A DNA stretch of 64,000 nt from Promicromonospora iranensis. GTDB lineage: Bacteria; Actinomycetota; Actinomycetes; Actinomycetales; Cellulomonadaceae. Below are positions 8,196-17,410 of the stretch, one piece after another (positions within the stretch are counted from its first letter, which is position 1; the number at the start of each line of letters is the position of its first letter). Position numbers and translations under genes: made by a program. The notes below the pieces were generated by a model. It did not search any database. It was not told where the DNA came from and saw only the letters and a program-made list of their open reading frames with translations. The DNA lies in contig NZ_JAJQMN010000013.1 of assembly GCF_028994775.1 (NCBI RefSeq), positions 1 to 64,000 on the forward strand, in the 5' to 3' direction.

Positions 8196-8810
8196 GTGAG
8201 TGACGACGCGACAGTCCTGGACGAACCGCGTGCGGTCGTGGTGACCACGGGGAGCCCGGCCGACCGGTTCACGAGCTTCGCCAAGGAGCGGTCACCCGAG
8301 CTGTCCCGCATCGCCTACCTGTTGTGCGGCGACGTGCATCGGGCCGCCGACCTGGTGCAGCTCGCGCTGGAGCGGACGTACCGGGCCTGGAACCGGGTGG
8401 GCGACGGCGACCCGTTCGCCTACGCCCGGCGGGTGATCGCCACGGCGCGAATCGACTCCTGGCGCCGGACCAGGAGAGACGTCCTGGTAGACCCGGCCGA
8501 TCTTCGCCCTGGTGCCGCGCCGGACGGCACACAGCACCTCGTCGACCGCGACGAGCTGGTGGCGGCGCTGCGGCAGCTCCCGGCAGGGCAGCGGCGTGTC
8601 GTCGTCCTGCGCTACCTGCTGGACCGCACCGAGAAGCAGACGGCCGAGGACCTCGGGATCTCCGTGGGCGCCGTGAAGTCGGGTGCGTCACGGGGCCTCG
8701 ACCGGCTGCGGCGGGTTCTCGGCACGGGACACCCACGAGCGGTGCCGGCGACGAGCGAGGCCATCTCGCGGGACGCCTCGGGCAACACATCGCGGAAGGA
8801 GGCGAAGTGA
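8196..8810 (+). CDS. SigE-family ECF RNA polymerase sigma factor
   Basis: 204 aa from GTG 8196; an in-frame upstream GTG at 8154 would add 14 residues. Region 2 (ELSRIAYLLCGDVHRAADLVQLALERTYRAW in outline) and region 4 (VVVLRYLLDRTEKQTAEDLGISVGAVKSGASRGL in outline, with the HTH) are clear and typical of the actinobacterial SigE-like ECF group (short, 160-220 aa). The stop codon overlaps the ATG of the next gene by one base (TGATG), so it is translationally coupled to a membrane protein that probably acts as its sensor or anti-sigma factor. The C-terminal ~35 residues after region 4 are Ser/Arg-rich and probably disordered. Confidence 0.9.
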   Translation: MSDDATVLDEPRAVVVTTGSPADRFTSFAKERSPELSRIAYLLCGDVHRAADLVQLALERTYRAWNRVGDGDPFAYARRVIATARIDSWRRTRRDVLVDPADLRPGAAPDGTQHLVDRDELVAALRQLPAGQRRVVVLRYLLDRTEKQTAEDLGISVGAVKSGASRGLDRLRRVLGTGHPRAVPATSEAISRDASGNTSRKEAK

Positions 8811-10423
8811 TGACGGAGCAGAACGACACCCTGGTGAAGCTGATCCACGACGCCGCGGGCCGGGTCGGGCCCGTGGACGGGATCGATGGTGAGGTGATGG
8901 CACGGCGTGCGATCCGCCGCGAGCGCACGCGTCGAGGCGTGATCGGGGGCGCTGTGGGCGTTGCGGTGGTGGCCCTGGGCGCGGTGGGGACGATCTGGTT
9001 CGTCGAGCGGCCGGCGCTTCCGGCATTCCTGCCGTGGGTGCACTCGCCGGACGGGGCCGAGGTCCGCTCGGACGGCCTGGTCTTCGAGGTGCCGGACGGC
9101 TACGAGGAGTTCACCACCACGGGAGACCCGATGTGGGGGATCGACCCGGTGATCCCGGACGACGAGGACACGAGCCAGAACGCGTACGCGCCGTCGTGGG
9201 TCGCCGTGGCGCCTGCCGAGGACGCGCCGCTCGCCGGTGAGCAGATCGGGAACCCGGTGTCCGAGGTCGACGTACCCGGAGCCGTGACCGCTCGCTGGTC
9301 CTGGTACCTGGCGGGGGACGTCGCCGTACCGGGGTTCTGGGAGCGGGGGACGGGAGACGGCGACTTCGTGGGTGAGCTTGACGTCGAGCGCGGCGACGGA
9401 ACGGTGGTTCGCCTGACCATGAGCCTGACGGAGGACGCCACGCCGCAGGACACCTTCGAACGGCTCGTTCGCACGGTGAGCGTGGACGAGGAGTTCGCCG
9501 AGCCGGACAACCCGTCGCAGACCGTCCAGGAGAACCTGCCGCCCATCGAGTCGGCCGACGTGCCGCAGAGCTGGGAGCAGGCCGAGTTCCACGGCCTGAC
9601 GTACGCGGCACCCGAGGACTGGACGGCGGTCGGTGGGCAGGACGCGGAGCATCCGGCGGACACGCTGCTCCTGCAACGGCCGGACGGCAGCGCGGAGGTA
9701 CAGCTCTCCGTGACCGACAGGCTGGAGAACCACGAGTCGGGCGGTGATCTCGAGCTCCCCGACTTCTATCGCTTCGAGCTGGCGGACGCCGACGTGTCGA
9801 CCGTCCTGATCGAGCGCTTCGACGGCGAGTACCGGGCCTACATCGAGGTGCGCCGCGCGGGTGGCCGGAGCTACATGGTGAACCTGTTCGGTTACCCCGG
9901 TGCGGGCGACCTCGACGACCACCTTGCAGCGACCCTCGGCAGCCTCGGCTTCACCACGGCGTCGAAGGCGGGTGCCACTGCCTACGACGACCTGGACCCT
10001 GTGGGCCCGCTGCTGCCGGACCCGCCGCCGGGCTGGGAGCCGGTCACGTTCGAGGGCCTGCACCTGAGGCTGCCGGAGGAGCTGAAGAGCGAGGACGGGA
10101 CGTGGGGGATCTGGAACAGCAGCTCCGCGGACTCCTGGGAGGAGCTGTCGATCTCCCTCTGGGACCTGGAGGCGCACGACCAGCCCGTCGACCTCGATGA
10201 GAACGGGTACCGGTACGAGCCGCCCGGTACGGCACGGGGGACCGTGGCCGTGGAGACCAGCACCGAGACCGGTGAACCGACCGTCCTGGGGCGCGCCACC
10301 TTCCACCTGACGGCCGACGGGCGCAAGGCGTTCGAGGTCCGGTACGAGGGCCCGGGGGCGACCGAGGAAAGGTGGTGGCAGATCGTCGCGTCGCTGGACG
10401 CGGCCGGTCTGACCTCGCCCTGA
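8810..10423 (+). CDS. Single-pass membrane protein with three repeated extracytoplasmic modules, candidate anti-sigma factor
   Basis: 537 aa, ATG 8810 behind GAGG and coupled to the sigma gene. A ~43-residue basic cytoplasmic N-terminus (no HxxxCxxC zinc anti-sigma motif) is followed by one membrane segment (about 44-65) and a large acidic outer part. That part contains three related modules opening at about residues 88, 258 and 413 with the pattern GL-x4-P (SDGLVFEVPDGY, FHGLTYAAPEDW, FEGLHLRLPEEL); each continues into a beta-rich stretch. I do not recognise the family. Position and topology suggest a sensor that holds or releases the upstream sigma factor in response to an envelope signal; this is inference. 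A hairpin at 10441 ends the operon. Confidence 0.75.
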   Translation: MTEQNDTLVKLIHDAAGRVGPVDGIDGEVMARRAIRRERTRRGVIGGAVGVAVVALGAVGTIWFVERPALPAFLPWVHSPDGAEVRSDGLVFEVPDGYEEFTTTGDPMWGIDPVIPDDEDTSQNAYAPSWVAVAPAEDAPLAGEQIGNPVSEVDVPGAVTARWSWYLAGDVAVPGFWERGTGDGDFVGELDVERGDGTVVRLTMSLTEDATPQDTFERLVRTVSVDEEFAEPDNPSQTVQENLPPIESADVPQSWEQAEFHGLTYAAPEDWTAVGGQDAEHPADTLLLQRPDGSAEVQLSVTDRLENHESGGDLELPDFYRFELADADVSTVLIERFDGEYRAYIEVRRAGGRSYMVNLFGYPGAGDLDDHLAATLGSLGFTTASKAGATAYDDLDPVGPLLPDPPPGWEPVTFEGLHLRLPEELKSEDGTWGIWNSSSADSWEELSISLWDLEAHDQPVDLDENGYRYEPPGTARGTVAVETSTETGEPTVLGRATFHLTADGRKAFEVRYEGPGATEERWWQIVASLDAAGLTSP

Positions 10424-10440
10424 CCTCGTCCTGATCCTGC

Positions 10441-10483
10441 CCGACGCCGGCCCGTGCACCCCAGGTGCACCGGTCGGCGTCGG
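10441..10483 (+). terminator. Terminator hairpin after the sigma/membrane-protein operon
   Basis: Twenty-base arms (10441-10460 and 10464-10483; 18 of 20 pair) around a 3-nt loop, 17 bp after the stop codon and 65 bp before argS. No T-run, as is usual in high-GC actinobacteria. Confidence 0.6.
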
Positions 10484-10536
10484 ACCGCCCGTTCCCGGCC
10501 TGTGGAAAGCGCGGGCCCGGTGCCTCCGCTCGCCCG

Positions 10537-10551
10537 TAGAATCGATGCGTG
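10537..10551 (+). promoter_or_regulatory. Leaderless promoter of argS-lysA
   Basis: TAGAAT (10537-10542) ends 6 nt before the GTG at 10549. No Shine-Dalgarno sequence is present, and the -35 region is not recognisable. Confidence 0.5.
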
Positions 10552-12210
10552 ACACCTACCCAGCTCTCCGAAGCACTCAGTGCTGCCCTTGCCGCGGCCG
10601 TTGCCGACGGCACACTCGCCCTGCCCGCCGACGCCGTCCCGGCGTCGGTCCACGTGGAGCGACCCCGGCAGCGAGAGCACGGAGACTGGGCCACCAACGT
10701 GGCTCTGCAGCTCGCGAAGAAGGCGGGCACGACGCCGCGGGCGCTCGCCGAGGACCTGGCCGCTCGCCTGGGGGCGACACCGGGCATCAAGTCCGTGGGC
10801 GTCGCAGGCCCCGGGTTCCTCAACATCACGCTCGACGCCGCGACGGCCGGTGAGCTGGCGCGCACCATCGTCGAGGCCGGCGAGGCGTACGGCCGCGGCG
10901 AGGCCCTGGCCGGCCAGGTGATCAACCTGGAGTACATCAGCGCCAACCCGACCGGTCCGCTGCACATCGGCCACACCCGCTGGGCCGCTCTGGGCGACTC
11001 GCTGGGGCGCATCCTGCGCGCGGCGGGCGCCGAGGTGGCCGCCGAGTACTACATCAACGACGCCGGCGCGCAGATGGACCGCTTCGGCGAGTCCATCCTG
11101 GCGCGCGCGACGGGCACCGAGGTGCCCGAGGGTGGTTACCGCGGCGAGTACGTCAACGAGCTGGCCGCCAAGGTGCTCGCCGACCGGCCGGACCTGCCGG
11201 AGCTGCCGCGCGACGAGGCGATCGCGGTCGCCCGCGAGGCGGGCTACAAGCACCAGCTCGCGGAGATCCGCGAGGTGCTGGCGAACTTCGGCGTGCACTT
11301 CGACGTCTGGTTCTCGGAGCGCGAGCTGCACGACTCGGGTGCCGTCGAGAAGGCGGTGTCCCGGCTGCGCGAGCAGGGGCACGTGTTCGACAAGGAGGGC
11401 GCGGTCTGGCTGCGCACCACGGACTTCACGGACGACAAGGACCGCGTGATGATCCGGGCGAACGGCGAGCCCACGTACTTCGCCGCCGATGCCGCGTACT
11501 ACCTGTCCAAGAAGGACCGCGGGTTCCCCGGCAAGATCTACCTGCTGGGTGCCGACCACCACGGGTACGTCAACCGTCTCAAGGCCATCGCGGCCTGCGC
11601 GGGGGACGACCCGGAGTCGAACATCGAGGTGCTGATCGGGCAGCTCGTCAACGTCGGCGGGGCCAAGTTGTCCAAGCGCGCCGGCAACATCATTGAGCTG
11701 CGTGACCTGGTCGACTGGATCGGCAAGGACGCCGTGCGCTACTCACTGGCCCGCTACCCCGCGGACTCGCCGCTGGAGCTGCAGGGCGAGGACATGATCA
11801 AGCAGTCCAACGACAACCCCGTCTTCTACGTGCAGTACGCGCACAGCCGTACGGTCCAGATCGGGATCAAGGCCGTCGAGCGCGGCGTGCGCCGCGTGGA
11901 CGGGTTCGACCCCGCGCAGCTGTCGCACGCCTCGGAGACGGCGCTGATCGGGCGGCTCACCGAGTTCCCGCGGATCGTGGCGCAGGCCGCCGAGCTGCGC
12001 GAGCCGCACCGCGTGGCCCGCTACCTCGAGGCCCTGGCCGGTGACTTCCACGCCTGGTACAACGACGACGAGAAGCTGCGCGTCACCCCGTACCCGGACG
12101 AGGAGGTCACGGACGCGCACCGCGCACGCCTGTGGCTGAACGACGCGGTCCGTACCGTCCTCGCCAACGGCCTGGACCTGCTGGGCGTGAGCGCACCGGA
12201 GCGGATGTGA
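10549..12210 (+). CDS. argS: Arginyl-tRNA synthetase
   Basis: 553 aa, close to the usual 550-590. The N-terminal additional domain (residues 1-95) precedes the class I catalytic core with the HIGH motif in GPLHIGHTRWAALGDSL, the characteristic YINDAG..DRFGES region, and a KMSKS-type loop KLSKRAGN; the C-terminal anticodon-binding domain ends at PERM. It charges tRNA-Arg with arginine in the cytoplasm. The start GTG is set by the TAGAAT hexamer 6 nt upstream (probable leaderless mRNA). lysA follows with a 4-bp GTGA overlap, an arrangement conserved in many actinobacteria. Confidence 0.97.
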   Translation: MTPTQLSEALSAALAAAVADGTLALPADAVPASVHVERPRQREHGDWATNVALQLAKKAGTTPRALAEDLAARLGATPGIKSVGVAGPGFLNITLDAATAGELARTIVEAGEAYGRGEALAGQVINLEYISANPTGPLHIGHTRWAALGDSLGRILRAAGAEVAAEYYINDAGAQMDRFGESILARATGTEVPEGGYRGEYVNELAAKVLADRPDLPELPRDEAIAVAREAGYKHQLAEIREVLANFGVHFDVWFSERELHDSGAVEKAVSRLREQGHVFDKEGAVWLRTTDFTDDKDRVMIRANGEPTYFAADAAYYLSKKDRGFPGKIYLLGADHHGYVNRLKAIAACAGDDPESNIEVLIGQLVNVGGAKLSKRAGNIIELRDLVDWIGKDAVRYSLARYPADSPLELQGEDMIKQSNDNPVFYVQYAHSRTVQIGIKAVERGVRRVDGFDPAQLSHASETALIGRLTEFPRIVAQAAELREPHRVARYLEALAGDFHAWYNDDEKLRVTPYPDEEVTDAHRARLWLNDAVRTVLANGLDLLGVSAPERM

Positions 12211-13571
12211 CGGGCGCACCCTGGCCGTCCGGCACCGGGCGGCAGACGGACGGCGCACTGGTCGTCGGCGGTGTGGACGTCCGGGACCTCGCCGCCGAGC
12301 ACGGCACGCCCGCGTACGTCCTGGACGAGGCCGACTTCCGCATGCGTGCCCGCGCGTACCGCACGGCGTTCGAGGCGGCGTTCGGTGCCGTCGGAGCCGG
12401 CGTGGACGTGTACTACGCGGGGAAGGCGCTGCTCACCGTGGCCGTCGCCCGCTGGGCCCGCGAGGAGGGGCTGCGGGTCGACACGGCGTCGGGCGGCGAG
12501 CTCGCGATCGCGCTGCGTGCCGAGGTGCCGGGCGCGGAGATCGGCCTGCACGGCAACAACAAGTCGGACGCCGAGATCCGGCGGGCTCTCGACGCCGGCG
12601 TCGGCCGCATCATCGTGGACTCGCTGGTCGAGATCGAGCGGGTGGCGCGCCTCGCGGCGGAACGCGGAGTCGTGGCGCCGGTGATGGTCCGCGTGACCAC
12701 CGGAGTGCACGCGGGCGGGCACGAGTACATCGCGACGGCTCACGAGGACCAGAAGTTCGGGCTCTCGGTGAACCCCGCGAGGGAGGGTGCCGAGAGCCCC
12801 GCGATGGCGGCGCTGCTGGCGGTGCTGAAGCACCCCGAGCTGAAGCTGCTGGGCATCCACTCGCACATCGGCTCGCAGATCATCGATCCCGACGGGTTCG
12901 AGGCCGCCGCACGCGTGGTGCTGCGGCTGCGGGCCGACCTGGCGGAGCGGTCCGGCCTCCTGGTCGACGAGGTCGATCTCGGCGGTGGCTACGGCATCGC
13001 CTACCTGCCGGGTGACGTCGCGCTCGACCCGGAGCGGGTCGCGAAGGACATCGCGCAGTCGGTGAGCGCGGTGTGCCAGGAGCTGGGTACCGGCCTGCCG
13101 CGATTCTCCATCGAGCCCGGCCGGGCGATCGTCGGCCCTGCCGGCGTCACGCTCTACACGGTCGGCACGGTCAAGCCGGTCACGGTGTCGAGCGACGGCG
13201 GCGCGGACTTCACACGAACCTACGTGTCCGTCGACGGCGGCATGAGCGACAACATCCGCCCGGCCCTGTACGGGGCGGCGTATCACGCGGAGATCGTCGG
13301 ACGGTCATCCTCGGCCGAGAGCATGCTGGCGCGCGTGGTGGGCAAGCACTGCGAGTCGGGTGACATCGTCGTGCACGAGGTGCAGCTCCCCGCGGACGTG
13401 CGGGCCGGTGACCTGCTCGCGGTCGCCGCGACGGGTGCCTACGGCCGCTCCATGGCGTCGAACTACAACATGCTGCCGCGCCCGCCGGTCGTCGCGGTGT
13501 CCGACGGCGCCTCGCGCGTGCTCGTCCGTCGCGAGACCGAGGACGATCTGCTGGGTCTCGACCTGGGCTGA
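12207..13571 (+). CDS. lysA: Diaminopimelate decarboxylase
   Basis: 454 aa. GTG 12207 overlaps the argS stop (GTGA) and has GGAG 5 nt upstream. PLP-dependent fold III decarboxylase: the lysine that binds PLP is in VYYAGKALLT, HSHIGSQ and the GGGYG phosphate-binding loop follow, and the C-terminal active-site Cys is in GKHCESGD, with YGRSMASNYN near the end. It converts meso-diaminopimelate to L-lysine, the last step of lysine synthesis. Co-expression with argS matches the arginine-regulated argS-lysA operon known in corynebacteria, although no ArgR/LysG site is recognisable here. A 15-bp stem follows the stop. Confidence 0.97.
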   Translation: MTGAPWPSGTGRQTDGALVVGGVDVRDLAAEHGTPAYVLDEADFRMRARAYRTAFEAAFGAVGAGVDVYYAGKALLTVAVARWAREEGLRVDTASGGELAIALRAEVPGAEIGLHGNNKSDAEIRRALDAGVGRIIVDSLVEIERVARLAAERGVVAPVMVRVTTGVHAGGHEYIATAHEDQKFGLSVNPAREGAESPAMAALLAVLKHPELKLLGIHSHIGSQIIDPDGFEAAARVVLRLRADLAERSGLLVDEVDLGGGYGIAYLPGDVALDPERVAKDIAQSVSAVCQELGTGLPRFSIEPGRAIVGPAGVTLYTVGTVKPVTVSSDGGADFTRTYVSVDGGMSDNIRPALYGAAYHAEIVGRSSSAESMLARVVGKHCESGDIVVHEVQLPADVRAGDLLAVAATGAYGRSMASNYNMLPRPPVVAVSDGASRVLVRRETEDDLLGLDLG

Positions 13572-13573
13572 CA

Positions 13574-13607
13574 CGTCCGGCTCCGGGCCTCTGCCCGGAG
13601 CCGGACG
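13574..13607. terminator. Perfect hairpin between lysA and a convergent gene
   Basis: CGTCCGGCTCCGGGC (13574-13588) pairs perfectly over 15 bp with 13593-13607 around loop CTCT. It begins 2 bp after the lysA stop and lies 39 bp from the end of the convergent gene. Confidence 0.75.
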
Positions 13608-13646
13608 CGTTGGGTCGAGCCCGACGCGGTCAGCAGGTGCTCCGGG

Positions 13647-14354
13647 TCAGACGTTCTGCGCGTCGTCGACGTGGCAGCCCTCGGCGGAGTCGCCGTAGGC
13701 GTCGATGTGCTTCTCGATCTCAGCGGACAGGTCCTCGATCTGCACGGTGAGCTTGTCCATCTCCGCGCCGATCGTCTCGACCGCCGCGACGTCGCGCGCG
13801 TTGACCGCGGCGATGAAGTCGTTCAGCCCGGCGACGTAGGTGACGGTCTTGTCGTCCAGCTTCGCGGAGACGTCGAGCATCGCGTCCGCGTCGTCGATCG
13901 CACCGACACAGGCGGTAGCGGTGGCCTCGGCGCGGGACCGGGCAGTCTCCAGGTCGTCGATCGCCGCCTCGGCGTCGGCGAGGCTCTTCTCGGTGCTCGT
14001 CAGCTCGGCCGAGAGCGACGTGGCGCGCGACTCCCAGTCGCCCGCCGAGACCGTGCCGAGCACTCCCCAGACGATGGCGCCGACGAGCAGCACCGCGAGC
14101 ACGATCACCGCGACGTTGGCCCTGACGAAGGCCGCGGCCTTGCCGGGTTCCTTCACAGGTGCCGGGGCCGAGGCTGGGGCTGGGGCCGGTGCCGGCACGG
14201 GCTCCGGCTCCGGTGCAGGTGCTGCTGCCGTCGCAGCGGTGGGTGCGGCCTCGGTCTCGGCCGGTAGTACGCCCACCGGCGCGGCGGGCGCCGGGTCGGG
14301 CTCGGGGGACGGGTTCAGCTCAGCGGCGGGACGCGCGCGCTCGTCGTCGGACAT
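13647..14354 (-). CDS. Single-pass membrane protein with Ala/Pro-rich head and coiled-coil tail
   Basis: 235 aa from ATG 14354; longer in-frame extension upstream lacks support because TACGTT lies 6 nt before this ATG (probable leaderless start). Residues 10-80 are an Ala/Pro/Glu low-complexity cytoplasmic segment (EPEPVPAPAPAPASAPAP), then a membrane helix (about 88-110; VAVIVLAVLLVGAIVWGVL) and an outer part that begins as a coiled coil (ELTSTEKSLADAEAAIDDLE) and carries two cysteines that could pair (TACVGAI and EGCHVD). Family not recognised; probably a cell-envelope protein. Convergent with lysA. Confidence 0.7.
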   Translation of the reverse strand: MSDDERARPAAELNPSPEPDPAPAAPVGVLPAETEAAPTAATAAAPAPEPEPVPAPAPAPASAPAPVKEPGKAAAFVRANVAVIVLAVLLVGAIVWGVLGTVSAGDWESRATSLSAELTSTEKSLADAEAAIDDLETARSRAEATATACVGAIDDADAMLDVSAKLDDKTVTYVAGLNDFIAAVNARDVAAVETIGAEMDKLTVQIEDLSAEIEKHIDAYGDSAEGCHVDDAQNV

Positions 14355-14360
14355 GCGGGC

Positions 14361-14366
14361 AACGTA
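14361..14366 (-). promoter_or_regulatory. Leaderless -10 element of the coiled-coil membrane protein gene
   Basis: TACGTT on the minus strand ends 6 nt before ATG 14354, with no ribosome-binding site between. Confidence 0.45.
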
Positions 14367-14433
14367 CTGGCAGAAAACCGGTGAAAAGCCCGAAAAAGTA
14401 CTGATTGCAGAAAGTTCACCCCGGTGCGTACCG

Positions 14434-14476
14434 CGGCCCTCGCCGCTCGCCCATGGAGAGCGACCGGCGAGGGCCG
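14434..14476 (-). terminator. Terminator hairpin of the subtilase gene
   Basis: Sixteen-base arms at 14434-14449 and 14461-14476 (15 of 16 pair) around an 11-nt loop, about 60 bp after the subtilase stop on the minus strand. Confidence 0.6.
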
Positions 14477-14534
14477 GGACCACGGGGTGACGGTGGCCGA
14501 CGCGCCCTACCGAGCAGCGCCGACCACCGGACCG

Positions 14535-17243
14535 CTACGGCCGGTCGATGGTGATCGTCGGTGAGGTCCAGGTCTCCCAGTGGTCGGAGTTCCAGGGCTC
14601 ACCGTCGGCCTTCAGTGCCTTGAGCGAGAGCACGTAGTCGCCGTCGGGCACGCGCTTCGTGTCACCGCGGAGCGTCGTGTACGAGCCGTCCCACGCGTAG
14701 GCGGTGAACCCGCCTGCTGTCTCGTTCCGCTCCGCGCCCGTCACATCGACGGCGTACGCGCCGCGGCGGTCCACCGGGCGGCCCGTCCTGGCGTCGAGCA
14801 CCGTGACCTGCAGCTTCTCGACCTGGTGCTGGAAGTGGACCAGCGTGTACGGGACGTCGGGCAGCCCGTTCACGGTGCCGAGGGTGTACGTGGCGCCGTC
14901 GGGCACCAGCTCGTAGTCGCCCTGCGGGTCGATGCAGTCGAGGTTGATGAACTCGGCGCATGCGGTGATGCTCGCGACCGACGGCAGATCGGCCACCACC
15001 TCACCGCCGGACATGACCGGCGTGATCGGGTCGATGGCCTGGTAGTCGCCGGCGTACCCGGCGTACGGCACCGAGTAGGAGGTGCCGTCGTCGGCCGTGA
15101 CCACGACGTAGCCGCCGTAGATGAGCTGGTCGGCGTCCGTCGCCTCGGGCGCGGTGACCGTGACGCCCACCGTGGCGGAGCGGCCGGGCCGCAGCGTCAC
15201 CGACTCGCGGCTGAACGTGACGTCCGCGTACGTGTCGGCGAACGACGGTGCGAAGGTGTCGCCGAACGTCGCGAGCGCGGGGGCGTGCGACACGGTGTAC
15301 GTGACCGTCTCACGGGTCGTGTTGCGCACCGTCACCCACCTGGACGTGGCGCCGGTCCTGGTGTCGCTCTCGCCGAGGGAGAGCTTCGCGGGCCGCACGG
15401 TGGCACCGGCCTGCACGACGCCCGGGATGTCCAGCATGCCCGCGCCCTGCCGGTGCGCGTTGTCGAGGTACCCGGCTGCCGGGGCGCCGGACCACGTGGC
15501 GGGGTCGGCGCTGTTCTGCAGGACGTCCCGGACCTGCGACGCGCGCAGGCGTGGGTTCGACTCGAGCAGCAGGGCGACCGCTCCGGCGACGTGCGGCGAT
15601 GCCATCGACGTGCCGGAGTTGACCCCATGGCCCCCTTGCTCGAGCGGCAGGGTCGAGTTGATGTTGCCGCCGGGTGCGCCGATGTCGGGCTTGAGAGCCA
15701 GGTCGGGCGACAGGCCGTACGAGCTGAACGAGCTGATCAGGCCGCCGGTCGGGCTCGGCGTGGACACCTCCTCGGCGGTCCACGTGAGCGTCACCTCGGT
15801 GCCTGCGGCGAGCTCGGCCGCGAGTGCCTTGCCCTCCGCCTGCGGGATGCCGATACCCGGGACGTCGCGGTCCACCACACCGCCGCCGGAGAACAGTCCA
15901 GGGCTCGAGTTGTAGATCACGACGGCGGTGGCACCTGCTTCGACCACCGTCGCGTACTTCTCCTCGAAGGAGCACGAACCGCGTGCGATGAGCGCGGTCC
16001 TGCCCGCGACGTCGGCCTCCAGCGGGATGCCGACGCTGGGGCAGACGGTTCCGGCGTCGACCAGCGGGTCGGTGGTGCCCTCGGTGGGCGGGTCGGCCAC
16101 GTTGCCCAGTCCCAGGTACGGCACGGCCGTGCCCGAAGGGTTCGCGACGACGGAGCGCGCGGTGACGTGCGTGTTGTCGAACGACGCGACCCCGATGACC
16201 TTCTCGCCGAGGCCGGGGGCGCCGGCCGAGTACAGGCCCGACGCACCCGAGTTGCCGATCGAGGCGACGACGACCATACCGCGGTCGACGAGCCGGTCGC
16301 TCGCGGTGGCGGTCGGGTACGAGGGCCACGAGAAGGCCGAGCCGATGGACATGTTCAGCACGTCCATGTCGTCGGCCAGGGCGCGCTCCATGGCCGCGAT
16401 CATGATGTCCGCGTCGGTGGAGCCCTCACAGCCGAACACGCGGTACGCCCCGAGGGAGACGCCGGGTGCCACGCCCGTGACCCCGTCGTCCCGGCCCTCG
16501 GCGTCCGCGCCGACGATGCCGGCCACGTGGGTGCCATGGCCCTGGCAGTCGTCCGGCACGGCGTCGGGACGCGGGACCCGCCGGTCCGGGTCGCTCGAAC
16601 CGGCGTTGTAGTCGTCACCGACCAGGTCGTAGCCCGCGATCACGCGGTCGTTCGGGAAGCCGGGGCCGCCCAGGTCCGGGTGGTCGATGTCGATACCCGA
16701 GTCCATGACGGCGACCTTCACGCCCTCGCCCGTCAGGCCGAGCTCGTTCTGCGCGATGTCCGCACCCGTCATGCCGAGCGCCGTGGCGAGGTCCGGTTCG
16801 TTGCCGGCGCGCGTCTCCGGGATCTCGACCTGCGTCATGGGGTAGATCGCCTTGACGCCCTCGGTGCGCTGCAGCCGCCCGAGCTGGGTCGAGTCCATGT
16901 CGATGGAGTAGCCGTTGAACAGGGTGTGGAACGTGCGCCGGACCGAGTAGTCGACGCCTGCGTCCTTCGCGGCCGCGCGGAAGTCCTCGCGTTCGGCGGT
17001 CAGGGTCTTGGCGTCCGTGCCGGCCGACGCCGGCTCGCTCTCCAGCTCGACGAACCACGAGCCCTTGGTCTCGTTGACCAGCGTGGTGTCGACGGAGCTC
17101 GGGATCTCGTGCACCGGCGCTACCGGGTCGATGGCGCTGATTCCTTCGGCCGGTGCTCCCTGGGCGGCAACGCCCTGGGCGGTGACACCTCCGGCCGTCA
17201 GTGCGAGCGCGGCGAGCGCTCCGAGGTACCTGTTGCGATTCAT
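14535..17243 (-). CDS. Secreted S8 family serine peptidase (subtilase) with PA insert
   Basis: 902 aa. An N-terminal signal peptide (NRNRYLGALAALALTAGG, cleavage near AQG-AP), an inhibitor I9-like propeptide (about 55-140), then the peptidase domain with the catalytic triad visible: Asp181 in AVMDSGID, His235 in GHGTHVAGI and Ser545 in SGTSMASPHVAG. The long gap between His and Ser holds a protease-associated (PA) domain (about 395-490), as in lactocepin/C5a-peptidase-type and plant subtilases. A Fn3-like beta domain follows (610-720), then ~180 residues of beta-rich C-terminal region. No LPxTG or other wall anchor is seen, so the enzyme is probably released and used for extracellular protein degradation. 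Confidence 0.95.
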   Translation of the reverse strand: MNRNRYLGALAALALTAGGVTAQGVAAQGAPAEGISAIDPVAPVHEIPSSVDTTLVNETKGSWFVELESEPASAGTDAKTLTAEREDFRAAAKDAGVDYSVRRTFHTLFNGYSIDMDSTQLGRLQRTEGVKAIYPMTQVEIPETRAGNEPDLATALGMTGADIAQNELGLTGEGVKVAVMDSGIDIDHPDLGGPGFPNDRVIAGYDLVGDDYNAGSSDPDRRVPRPDAVPDDCQGHGTHVAGIVGADAEGRDDGVTGVAPGVSLGAYRVFGCEGSTDADIMIAAMERALADDMDVLNMSIGSAFSWPSYPTATASDRLVDRGMVVVASIGNSGASGLYSAGAPGLGEKVIGVASFDNTHVTARSVVANPSGTAVPYLGLGNVADPPTEGTTDPLVDAGTVCPSVGIPLEADVAGRTALIARGSCSFEEKYATVVEAGATAVVIYNSSPGLFSGGGVVDRDVPGIGIPQAEGKALAAELAAGTEVTLTWTAEEVSTPSPTGGLISSFSSYGLSPDLALKPDIGAPGGNINSTLPLEQGGHGVNSGTSMASPHVAGAVALLLESNPRLRASQVRDVLQNSADPATWSGAPAAGYLDNAHRQGAGMLDIPGVVQAGATVRPAKLSLGESDTRTGATSRWVTVRNTTRETVTYTVSHAPALATFGDTFAPSFADTYADVTFSRESVTLRPGRSATVGVTVTAPEATDADQLIYGGYVVVTADDGTSYSVPYAGYAGDYQAIDPITPVMSGGEVVADLPSVASITACAEFINLDCIDPQGDYELVPDGATYTLGTVNGLPDVPYTLVHFQHQVEKLQVTVLDARTGRPVDRRGAYAVDVTGAERNETAGGFTAYAWDGSYTTLRGDTKRVPDGDYVLSLKALKADGEPWNSDHWETWTSPTITIDRP

Positions 17244-17410
17244 CCGTGTTCCCCGTTCCGGAGGCCACCACGACCCGGGCGACCCCTTATGTGAAGAAAG
17301 TGTGACTCGCCAGACTGTAGAGGAGCACTTCCGTGCGGGGAAGAGACGGACGGGCAGCCGGGGTGATTTCTTGGCGTCCCGCGAACCTCGTGCTGACGTG
17401 CGGCGCCCGC

